In this document: positions 22,145 to 32,068 of the stretch, in pieces | How positions within the stretch are numbered: position 1 is the stretch's first letter | Layout: each line of letters begins with the position of its first letter | DNA from: Crocodylus rhombifer | Taxonomy: Eukaryota; Chordata; Crocodylia; Crocodylidae | Direction of reading: 5' to 3' | DNA: 64,000 nucleotides | NCBI GenBank assembly: GCA_038503035.1 | Contig: JAVSML010001165.1 | Coordinates: 1-64,000, forward strand | Program-made: the position numbers and the translations under genes | Notes under the pieces: model-generated | Seen by the model: only the letters and a program-made list of their open reading frames with translations | The model's database searches: none | Told to the model about the DNA's origin: nothing

Positions 22145-23096
22145 GCCCCTGCCCCTCTACTGCTGCATCAGGGCAAGCAATGACGGTGGGGTAGATAGTG
22201 GTGGGGTAGGCAGCAGGGGAGTCAAGTGGCCTGACCCCTGCCTTTTGCTGCCTGCCCCCCCACTTGTCTCCCTGGTTTCTTGCACCCTCTTGTACCCATG
22301 CCTGCCCCATGAGGCCTAACATGTGCTGCTTCCAGGCCCAACCTGGCCACACATGAGTTGTTGCAGCAGCAGAAGCTTTATCCCCAGCCCTGAAGACAGG
22401 GCCAGAGCCACTGCCACTGCTCTGTGACCAGGCTGAGGCTGGAGGCAGCATGTGCTCTGTGCTCTCTATCCCCATTCAGAGCAGGGCCCCAGCTGGAGCT
22501 GGAGCTGCAAGGAGAAGAGTGATGGCAGGGCGCAGAGGTCATGGGGGCAGGTACTAGGGGAGGGCAGCATCTGCCCCTCCCTCTCACTGGTACTCAAATC
22601 GAAGATGCAGGGCTTTTTCCTCCTATATTGAAACAAGCCCCTTGTATAAAATTTGAGTAAATACAGTGTACAGCCAATGAGTGCAATGACTTTTACTTGT
22701 CTGTAGACAAGTTGGGCTTCCTTCTGAAAATGATCTGTAAAAATTGCTAAAGATTCCCTGTGCCTTATTGCAACCCTCCTACATCTCTGTGAGATGCTAC
22801 TTTCAAGGACTCTCCAGAGCATTCACAGAAAAGGTGCTAACAGTGACCATCAGCGAGTAATCTACGATTGCCTTTTTTGAGCCATCTTAAACTCAGCCTA
22901 ATTTAGCTACACGTGGGGAGAATCTCAATACCATTTTAATTGGAATTAAGCCTCAACATTCCATAAAATGGCAGCAATGGTTCAGCAATAAGTGAACCAG
23001 CAGCTGGTGTTAATGAGAGCACCGATACCAGGTGCAGCTGTCACCTCAGTGTTAGAGCAGCACTGCGTGACAGAATGACACAGCCTGGCTCACTGG
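22145..23096. other. No gene recognised
   Basis: 22145-22600 is GC-rich with compositional ORFs. 22600-23096 is AT-rich. Nothing can be assigned. Confidence 0.5.
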
Positions 23097-23874
23097 TAGG
23101 CCTGTGTGAAATGGCTACACTTCATTTCAGTTTTGGACTTTGCCATTTTGGAGGGCCAGTGATTCATTTCAGTGTTTCGGATCACTGTGCTGTTTCGATT
23201 TGGCTAAATCTGTTTCGGAGTTTCAACACTATTTTGGTGAATCGGCCATAGGCTATAATGGGGAATCACTAAAATGTCTATAACCTTGTCATTTCATGCC
23301 TAATTTGAATGTAAGTTGCAGGGATGCTAGCCCCTTCTGAGGGCATGAAGCCTACCAGATTTCTAGGGGATAGGCACAGGGGTGTCTGTGAAACTCCACC
23401 TCAAACTGTTCAAAGCAAAACTCGTGACACTTGTATATATGTAGGCAGAGTGGGATGAAACCAGCACGGATGGTAGCCTGTAACAAGGGGCCTTCCTGGT
23501 CCAGGATAGATTTCCATCTGGCCACATGTTTCTGGGCCAACCACCTGCCCCTCTTCTTCTGCCACGCCTTGACAGGAAACTGATTCAGAATTTTCCTAGC
23601 TGGGAGGCTGTCCCGTTTAGGTGTCTCAGGGTAACATCCATTCCGCAGCTCCATACCTGCCCTACACTATGGCCCATGCCTCTCACATTACATCCTTCAC
23701 CCCATCCAGCTGTGGTCCTCTCTGGGACCTTTGGCTTCCCCTTAGGCCCTGGCCTTGCCTTCAGGCCAGTCAGAATCCAGAGCCCTTTTGTTCTGGGTAT
23801 TCCTCACGGTAGGCCCCTGGCCTTTTCACCCCTCTTTGGGTCCTGGCCCCAGCACGGACCAGTTGAGGGTACCA
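23097..23874. repeat. Dispersed repeat remnants
   Basis: 23097-23350 has repeated TTTCGG and TTTCAG motifs typical of an old dispersed repeat that I cannot name. 23628-23874 is related to 8930-9093 and its start to 25074-25140, all part of the LTR-like family described at 8200-10101. The 100-residue minus-strand ORF at 23352-23654 has no known similarity. Confidence 0.45.
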
Positions 23875-25073
23875 CTGATATCTTTCATTAAACCAACTGA
23901 ATAGTTGGAGAATTTTATCTTAGCAAGCTTTCGGGTTTAAAAACCCTTCATTAGGCTGAGGAAGCATCTGCAGTTGGTGTGTGTTCCTCCTGGATGGAAG
24001 GAATGGTAAAGAAGCCAGAGGCTGGCATGCAATGCAGGCAAGAAAGCCAGTCAGTGAAAATGTATATTGAGGTGTCAGGGGGGTGAGGGACAAGGTGGGA
24101 GGGTATGGGGGGAGAGGAAGGGGAATGTAGCAGGTACAAGTGGAGAGGTACCCGGGGAGTAAGATGTCAGGTAGGTTATAGTGTGTCATAAATCCAATGT
24201 GTCCATTGAGTCCATGAGTTTTTGTATCCAGGAGGTTGATCCAGGAAGTGACGTTCATAGGCTTGTCTGTGAAAAGTGGTTTGTAAATTCAAACAAGCAC
24301 CAAACCTTGCTAACCTCATAATCAAAAGCAAACTTCCTACAGCCCAAAACACACAGAATGGATCCAAACCGTGCCATGACAAGAAATGCAAAACCAACAT
24401 ATCTCCAGTACCCCCCAGCATTCCTACATCCCACAACAGAACGATCACCACTCCTGGATCTTACAGCTGCACCTCCAGAAACGTTATCTATTTCATCTAG
24501 TGCCACAAATGCCCTGATGGAAAATACATAGGAGACACTAAGCAACAACTATGAACCAGAATGAATGCACACTGGAAATCTATTACAGGTAAGAATATCT
24601 GACTACCTGTGGGGGCACATTTCTCACAAGAAAGCCACTCTGTCTCCAGTTTCTCAGGCCTGATCCTCAAAGGGAATTTACAAACCACTTTTCACAGATG
24701 AGCCTATGAACTGTACTTCATCAACCTCCTAGATACAGAAACACATGGACTCAATACAGACATTGGATTTATGACACACTATACCCTGCCTGACATCTGA
24801 CTCCCCAGGTACCTCTCCACTTGTACCTGCTACGTCCCCCTTCCCCTCCCTCCACCCCCTCCCAGCCTGTCCCTTACCCCTGACACCTCAATATACATTT
24901 TCACTGACTGGCTTTTTTGCCTGCATTGCATGCCAGCTTCTGGCTTCTTTATTATTCCTTCCATCCAGGGAGAGCACACACACCAACAGCAGATGCTTCC
25001 TTATCCTGATGAAGGGTTTTAAACCCAAAAGTTTGCTAATCTTTTAGGCTAAGCATTTAGGCCCCTGATATCT
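23875..25073. mobile_element. Penelope-like element: two 3' ends in inverted orientation
   Basis: A minus-strand arm (about 23885-24285) and a plus-strand arm (about 24665-25050) are inverted copies of the same 3' region. Both encode a GLN..IGFMTHY-like end followed by a C-rich tail and the GATGAAGGGTTT-like end motif. Between them lies the plus-strand endonuclease remnant. The composite is bracketed by the 9-nt direct repeat CTGATATCT (23875-23883 and 25065-25073), a plausible target-site duplication. Penelope-like elements are known for inverted and tandem partial copies, which fits. No reverse-transcriptase part is left. Confidence 0.75.
24276..24800 (+). pseudogene. Penelope-like GIY-YIG endonuclease remnant
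   Basis: The plus-strand frame reads through NGSKPCHDKKCKT, then CTSRNVIYFI, a stop (TAG near 24500), CHKCPDGKYIGDT, a second stop, TRMNAHWKS, LPVGAHFS, ILKGN and GLNTDIGFMTHY. The VIYFI...KYIG pair is the GIY-YIG signature, and the Cys pairs before it match the linker seen in Penelope-like elements. Several in-frame stops (near 24500, 24550, 24599 and 24699) show it is dead. In an intact element this nuclease makes the DNA nick that primes integration. The upstream RT domain is absent. Confidence 0.75.
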
Positions 25074-25578
25074 AGGGGTGACATCCATTTTGCAGCTTCA
25101 TACCTCCCCTACACTGTGGCCCATGCCTGACAGATGGCATCCCAAGCAGCTAAGCTCACCTGGAACCTCACAACTCCACTGCAACCAGCAAGCCTCAGGG
25201 CTCTCAAAGATCTTGCAGAGCTGGACTGTGCGTGCATGTGGTGGCTGGTGGTTATAGGGTGTGTCTTACCCACCTTTCACCAGGGAGGTTTGTGGTATGG
25301 CATTTGTTGGGGGTTGCCGCACCACCAGCAGTCCCACCAGGCCTCCCGACCCTGGCAGGGTACAGTTTTAGGTCATGCCCAGGACCTAGGGCCTCCTCCT
25401 TCCCTATAGCCCCGGTCCATACCTCCAAGTTTTTCTTGGCATGGGAACTCAGCAGGCACATGTTCTTCCCCTGCTGGCTGGTGATACAGTGAGTGCCACC
25501 TCCAGCTCTGAGAGCAGGATATTAAATGGTTTTAAAAAAAAAGCGAAAAAGGTATGGATGGAGTGAAGAGGGTGGCAC
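25074..25578. repeat. Segment of the LTR-like repeat family
   Basis: 25074-25140 and 25300-25430 are related to 8745-8815 and 9777-9905 (CTACACTGTGGCCCATGCC; GGCAGGGTACAGTTTTAGGTCATG). This is another copy of the family at 8200-10101, split from the 23.6-23.9 kb piece by the Penelope composite. Confidence 0.5.
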
Positions 25579-27075
25579 TCACTTCACCTGCACATGAAGC
25601 TTGGGGAACCCTGGCAGCGGAAGGTCCACCTCGAGGAACACCAGCTGCTCCACCAAACCAGGATCCAAGGAGGTACGGTGTGGTGTCACAACATCCGCAG
25701 CAATGCTGAACACCCTCTCACTTGGAACACTGGTCAGTGGACAGGGCAGGTGTTGCCAGGCAACTGTGGCCAGATCCTACCACAGCTCCACATCCTTGGC
25801 AAGATAGGTAGCCACCAAGGCCTCGGCACTACCTGCCCAATGCTGGGGTCTGGTGCCTCTGGACCCCAACATGGAAGCCCTGCCCTTGGCTCACACTGGC
25901 AGCACCTGTGGTGGAGGAGACTGGCTAGTGGACGGAGTGCTGGCATAGGACAGTGGATCCTCCTCTTTCATGTCCCCCTGCCTCTGCACTTCTGCCTCCC
26001 TGACCCTGTTCACTAGCACCTCTGTCCAGTGATCCAGGGATTTGTTGGTATACACGCTCCCTTTCACCCTCAGGTCACATATGGCTGCCAGCATGTGGAC
26101 CATACTGGACCGCAATGGATCCAGTCATTTTTTGATGCCCTCCTTCAGCCACTTTACCAGTGCTTGCACCTCTGGTGACAGCGGCTTGCCCCAGCCAGGA
26201 ACACTGATTCCCTGGAACTTCTCCATGTGGTTCTGAAGCTCCCTCACTATGGGGATCACCTGACTAAGGAGGGCATCGCCAGCACTGAGGCTTTCAGTGG
26301 CCTCAAGGAATGACTTGAGAAAGAGGAAGATCTAGGAGATGGTGTCTCACTCTGTTTTGTAAAGGAGGGCACTGATCCCAATCTCCCCAAGCAAGGCCAT
26401 CTCCACCAGCTTTTCAAGCATCAGATATGTTCCACTGAGTCTCCACATCCTGCATGTTTTTGTGCTGCAGGATGCTCAGTTCTGCCTGTTTGTCCTGCAG
26501 TATCTTGCCCTCCTTGATGCTCCAGTGGAAGCAGCCCACCACTTTCCTGCATTTTGAAATGAGCTGGCTGGTTGTGATGGTGCCCACACTGGCAGCCCTG
26601 CCTACCTCCAAGGTGTCCCTGACTATAAGGTAGAACTTGTGTGCCACACAGCGAATGCCAACAAAGTTGGTGTCATGGACTGCCTTGACAATTTTGGCAT
26701 GTTGTCAGTGACCATGAACCCACAGGTGACCAACAAGCCACCCCTGCACCATGCAGTTCATGGCTTCTATGAGCTCTGTTGCTGTGTGGGACTCATCCAT
26801 CACCTCGGCTTGAAGGACAGCGAGCCCACCAATGTCCTGACTGATTGCACCAGTGCCCTGTGAGGGAGAGGAAGGCATGATCTTCTCCCTGGCTGCTCCA
26901 GATATCTGAGATGAAATGTAAGGCCACCTGTGGACCTGCCTTGTGCAGCTCCTCCCTCAAGTACTCCCTGCATACCTCATATAGGGAGGACACCACAGTC
27001 CTACTGAAGGTGGTGTGTGCAAGTACATGGTATGATGGGGTCATGAGTGCATGAGGCACCTGAACCCTGGCCACT
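25579..27075 (-). pseudogene. hAT-family transposase, frameshifted remnant
   Basis: Minus-strand pieces in several frames give the core of a hAT transposase. ISDIWSSQG..HAFLSLTGHW holds the first catalytic Asp. FMVTDNMPK holds the second Asp, and a frameshift follows near 26698. Next come VHDTNFVGIRCVAHKFYLIVRD and LQDKQAEL..MQDVETQWN. The C-terminal dimerisation domain (TSVPSERVFSIAADVVTPHR, then LVEQLVFLEV) ends at a stop complementary to 25579-25581. Frameshifts and stops separate these blocks. The BED zinc finger expected at the N-terminus and the terminal inverted repeats were not found. Intact hAT transposases cut and paste DNA with 8-bp target duplications. This copy cannot. Confidence 0.85.
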
Positions 27076-27254
27076 CAACTAAGGAGAAAGGCTGGCTATC
27101 CATTTTAAAATAAATAGAAGTTCTGAGTTGCTGCTTCCTTCATCTGATGAAGGCTGTGGTATGAATAGGGAAGGGTGATTTAAAAAAAAATTAAACAGAT
27201 TTATTGCAGTTGGGAGGAGGGCTTGGAAAGTTTAGTGACTAATAAAATAATTAA

Positions 27255-28703
27255 TGTAGCCTGGGTATACCCAGTGGGGGTGTGCCCTGTCCTACAATGA
27301 CAGTGGTGGGAGTCAGGCAGGGTGCTGATGGAGAGGCTGGCTACTAGAGCAGTTCCCTCTCCTCTCTACAGAGCCAGGCTGAGACTGAGTACTTCACTAT
27401 ATACAATTTATTACTATAATAAATACTTAAGATAAAATATGAAATATTTACAATAAACCTTAGCATATATCACTACATATAATATCCCAAATTTACATAA
27501 ACCATATAACTTACAACATATATAATAATTAATACATTGAACACGATAGTTAAGGTTACAACATGATAAACACATATGGGGACTCAACTTATATAACCCA
27601 AATAAATTAATAATATTTCCTAGACCTACCAAGTAACAATACAAATATACATATTAACACATTAAGAACATATAAACCATACAAACTTCCTTAAAGAATA
27701 CCCATAGCTATATAGACCTTGACATAAGAACAGTCACCCAAAATAGGCAGTGCACTTAGTACCTCCCTGAATATAGCTTTCCTTGGAGCACTGCCCTTTA
27801 GAGCCCTGGGATGTGGACATGCCCCTCCCACAATGGAGGTGGAGGCGGCAGACTCTCCTATCCTGTGCCTGCCTCCCCTGTGGGGCCCGCTTCCCCAGCA
27901 ACTCATGCTTCCTCTCTGAAGCAGCCAAGGCTGGTCCCCTGGAGGCCAATCTCACAAGAGCCTCTCTCCAGCAGTGCATTCGGCTCTCCCCAATAGCCTG
28001 GTGCCCCACACTGGGCAGCCAAGGGCTCTCTCTCTCGTGGGAGCTGAACTCTTACAGGCTCTGGTTCCCTAGTCTTACACCAGGGGTCCTCCCTTTCCTT
28101 GCCTTGCTCTGGGCACTGGGGCTCTTTTAGTTAAAGGCAGAGCTGCATTGCAGGGCTCCGGTCACTCAGCCTAGAGCTGGGGCTATCTTGACCAGCTGTG
28201 AGCTGCTCCCAGGCAGGTCTTCTGTGCACTGACCTGTGCACTGGGTGAGGCCCAAGCAACTGCAAGCTGCTCCCAGGGCAGATTCTCCATGTGCCAATCT
28301 GTACATCAACTGCTCAGCCACTTGCCACATTTGCAGGCTCAAGCCGCCTCGAGAGGCTCTTAGAGCCTGATCCCCGATTCACGTACCGCTAAGCTCAAGT
28401 GGGGTCCTGAGGACGGCAGTCTCTGGAGCTCCTCTCTCCTTGCTGTCCCTCGTCGTCTCTCCCCAGCGTGCTGACCACCTCCCCTTTTATACTTTTCAGG
28501 GGCTCCACTCCTAAAGTTCTCCAGACCTGGCTGGCACAGTTCCAATTCAGGTCCAGCTGCTCCTTGCTCCCCTCCCTTTGGAAAAGGGTGGAACATCGCT
28601 TCCCTTGCACTGCCTCCAAATTGGTGGGTAGGCTCCATCAATCAAACAGCAGAACATCGATCTTGGGATGGAACCCAAGCTCCAAAAAGGTAAGCCTGCT
28701 ACA
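27255..28703 (-). mobile_element. Solo LTR (1449 bp) with TTAA target duplication
   Basis: The ends read TGTAGC on the plus strand at 27255 and GCTACA ending at 28703, a 6-bp TG...CA inverted terminus. TTAA lies directly outside each end (27251-27254 and 28704-28707), a 4-bp target-site duplication. On the minus strand a TATA box lies about 210 bases from the 5' end and an AATAAA (complement of 27407-27412) about 150 bases before the 3' end. No internal retroviral genes are present, so it is a solo LTR, usually left by recombination between two LTRs. The 76-residue ORF inside the AT-rich tract is not a gene. Confidence 0.8.
28484..28491 (-). promoter_or_regulatory. TATA box of the solo LTR
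   Basis: TATAAAAG (complement of CTTTTATA) is followed by GGGGAGG. It sits at the expected distance from the LTR 5' end at 28703. Confidence 0.65.
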
Positions 28704-28707
28704 TTAA

Positions 28708-28971
28708 CCACACCTCCCTCCCACCAGCATGATCAAGATATGATTTGAAAGCTGACTGCTGTCTGCTCATTTCTCATCAGGTGAAGTTAAGTGTTCTCTT
28801 GTCAAAGTGATTCATTGCCAGAAACTTCTTTTCAAAGGTATAATCACCTCTATATAATCCTGGGGAATGTTTCTGAGTTTGAGAAATGTATTCTTATCAC
28901 TAGTTTCCTCTCTTTGGCAGGTACTCAATTTTAGTAGCCTTTGCTGGATCAGGAAGGGATGTATTTGTCAT
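28708..28971. other. No gene recognised
   Basis: Short AT-rich spacer between the solo LTR and a CR1 copy. Confidence 0.5.
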
Positions 28972-30302
28972 TGTTTCATAGTTTCATAGTTGGTATGGTT
29001 GGAAGGGACCTGAGCAGATCATCAAGTCTGACCCCCTGCCACGGGCAGGAAAGGATGCTGGGGTCAAATGACCCTGGCTAGGTGGTTGTCTAGCCTCCTT
29101 CTAAAGACCCTCAGGGTAGGAGCAAGCACCAGTTCCCTTGGAAGTTGGTTCCAGATCCTAGCTGCCATGACCATGAAGTAGCACCTCCTGTTGTCTAGCC
29201 TGAATCTACCCTCTGCCAGTTTGTGACCGTTATTTCTAGTCACTCCTGGGAGTGCACGGGGGAACAGGGACTTCCCCAATGCCTGATGGTCCCCCTTGGT
29301 CAGTTTATAGATGGCCACCAGATCCCCTCTCAACCTTCTCTAGTGGAGGCTGAACAGGTTCAGGTCCCGTAGCCTCTGCTCGTACGGCCTGCCTTGCTGC
29401 CTCCTGATCATGTGAGTGGCCCTCCTCTGGACCCTCTGGATGCTGTCCACGTCCTTCCTGAAGTGCGGCGCTCAGAACTGGACGCAGTACTCCAACTGCG
29501 GCCTGACCAATGTCGCATAGAGGGGGAGGATCACCTCCTTGGACCTGATTGTGATGCATCTATGGATGCATGACAAGGTGCAGTTAGCCTTACGGACCAC
29601 ATCCCCACATTGGCGGTCCATGTTCAGCTTGGAGTCAATAATGACTCCAAGATCCTTTTCTGTCTCTGCACTGATAAGAAGGGTTTTCCCCAGCCTGTAG
29701 GTATGCTGGTGGTTCTTCCTCCCCAGGTGTAATGCCTTGCACTTGTCAGTATTGAAACCCATCCTGTTCTCATCCGCCCACCCCTGTAACCTGTCCAGAT
29801 CTAATTGCAGCCTGTCCTTCTTCTCTAGTGTGCCCACTTCTCCCCACATGTTAGTTCATCTGTGAATTTGAACAAGGTGCTTTTCAACCCCTCGTCCAAG
29901 TCACCGATGAAGATGTTGAACAGTGCGGGCCTGAGGACCGAGCCCTGGGGGACCCCACTGCCCACGTCCTTCCAGGTTGAAAATGACGCATCCACCACCA
30001 CTCTCTGGGTGTGGCCCTCCAGCCAGTTAGCAACCCATCTGACCGTATAGGCATTGACACCACAGTTGCTTAATTCTTTAATGAGAATGGGGTGAGACAC
30101 AGTGTCGAAGGCCTTCCTAAAGTACAGAAAGACTACGTCCACTGCGACACCAGTGTCTAAGGATTTTGTGACCTGGTTGTAGAAGGCCACCAGGTTGGTC
30201 TGCCGGGATCTGCCTCTAATGAACCCGTGTTGGTTGCCTCTGAGCATAATCTCCCCTGCTGGTCCCTTGCAGATATGCACCTGGATAATTTTCTCAAAGA
30301 GA
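28972..30302 (-). mobile_element. CR1 LINE, 5'-truncated and broken
   Basis: The 3' tail starts at about 28972 (TTTCATAGTTTCATAG). Minus-strand frames carry FEKIIQVHICKGPAGEIMLRG, the RT motif FRKAFDTVSHPIL, an intact SGVPQGSVL turn, then LGVIIDSKLNMDRQC and LVRPQLEYCVQF. The FADD catalytic motif is lost. The frame reads FKFTDELTCGEKWAH, ends near 29825, and resumes at WGEVGTLE in another frame. Truncation occurs just before FEKII at about 30302. An older subfamily than the 14.1-17.6 kb copy. Confidence 0.92.
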
Positions 30303-31998
30303 TTAGCATTGTCATAAATAGAAGGATTTTTCATGCTGTCTGTAAAAGTAACACTAGTTTGACAAAACCAGTTTACTTAAATGTAGGGATCCAGGGAATT
30401 TTGTAGGCATTTGCGGTGGGTTCTTTTCATTACATTAAAACCATCTGCTTTCAAAAAGCAAACTGCAGTCAATTTTCCAAGATTCCTATCCACTTAAAAA
30501 TATGAATTTTTTTTTCTCCTAACATTCACACATGGTGGCTGCCAAGATATAAACATGACTTTTCATGCCAGGAAGTTACTTAATAGGACAAAGAGATAAA
30601 GTGTCAGTTCTCTTTACTAGGAATTGCAGGATGTCCTTCAGTTGTCAAACCCATTGCTATGTCTGTAATGCAATGACTCCAGCTTCACAGTATTAAGAGT
30701 TCTGGTAAGCCTTGGTACTTTTATCATTTCCTTTTGATTATTTGCCAGTTTCTATTTGCCTCTGTAGACTCACATGCTTCTCTTTACCTTGTTAGCTGAT
30801 TCTGTCTTCTTTAGTTAATTGCTTTGGCTAATTTGACTTGATTATTTATCCATAGTGTCTCCTTTAGTTCAGTCTTTGCAGCCTTCAGTGAATTGTTTTT
30901 GTAGTTATTGCTTCCATGCCTTTTCATTTGAATAATGTGGCATTTATTTATAGTTTCTGCCATATGAATTCTGCATTCCTACAACCTATTATGTCTGTCT
31001 GTTGGTTGATTGTGTGATCTTTTATCTGTCTTCTCTTCTTCCCACTCCTGTCATCCTGCTCTCTCTTCCCCAAATCCATATTTTTTTGCCTCCTATGGTA
31101 TGAGCCTAAACCTGCCTTTCCATATAGTTTGCTGCCATATATGTTATGTTAGCACTACCATCTCACTGGTTCTTCTCTAATCAATTTCATCTCCTTCTCT
31201 ACCATCTTTCAGCTTTTAAGACAGAATCAGTTTCCTTTACCTCAGTTGAGATAGTGGTAATAGTGGTGGTGAGGACAATCTTTTTTTTCCTTTCATTTCC
31301 CAGTAAAATAGGAACATTTCAAGAGGGTACCATCATAGTTTCTCCTTCCCACAGTCCTACTGACCTGAACCTCCTTCTATCTCTATTGCTGCAATTAATA
31401 TTAACTAGGACTCAAGGAGTTAGGATGCTAAAAGAAGTATAGTTAAATTTTTGGTTTCTGCAAAGTTGAGTTATAACTAAAATGTGTTCTGTGTCTCACA
31501 CACCCCACATATTTGTATGCAACTCCAAATTAGTGCACAATTGTACCCTGCATCATAGTCCCTCCATAGGAGACAGTCAGGACTAGGAGATAAGGACTGT
31601 TTGGGAGATTTGGGTTGGGTACAGTGGAACAATTTAGTGCAATTCACCTTCATAAACTCTGCAATATTCACTCACAATTCCTATGTAGCACACACATTTG
31701 CATAGATATGAGTGCATGTACACACACTATATCTGCCGGGCACTTTCATTTCTATTGTTTATAAACTTTAGAAACTATGGTTTTGTCTATCTGGCAAAGG
31801 AAAAATGAACCTTAAACGGTGTCTTAAAATTATTAATAAAAAATCATAACCAGGAAGGTGTTGCATTCATTTTAGATAAAGACAAATATCCCTGAGAGAG
31901 GTCCCCATTTTGTTATGAGTTACAATGAAAGGCAAGCTAGGGAAACTGATCACATGTAATTCAAATAATTAAATTCAGCAGACAGTCATTGTCATTGT
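30303..31998. other. No gene recognised; AT-rich
   Basis: T-rich plus strand (30680-31450) with short ORFs only. No exon or repeat termini recognised. Confidence 0.5.
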
Positions 31999-32068
31999 AG
32001 GGCAGGGGGTCAGACTCGATGATCTGCTGAGGGCCCTTCTGACCCTGAAAATGTATGTATGTATGAAC
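31999..32068 (+). mobile_element. CR1 3'-tail fragment
   Basis: GGCAGGGGGTCAGACTCGAT, GATCTGCTGAGGGCCCTTCT and a short tail repeat (ATGTATGTATGTATGA) match the last 70 bases of CR1 elements. Confidence 0.85.

Noticed and set aside
23352..23654. A 100-residue minus-strand ORF
   Set aside because: No recognisable domain, and it lies among dispersed-repeat remnants.
27414..27644. A 76-residue Tyr/Cys-rich ORF
   Set aside because: It falls in the AT-rich tract inside the solo LTR and has no similarity.
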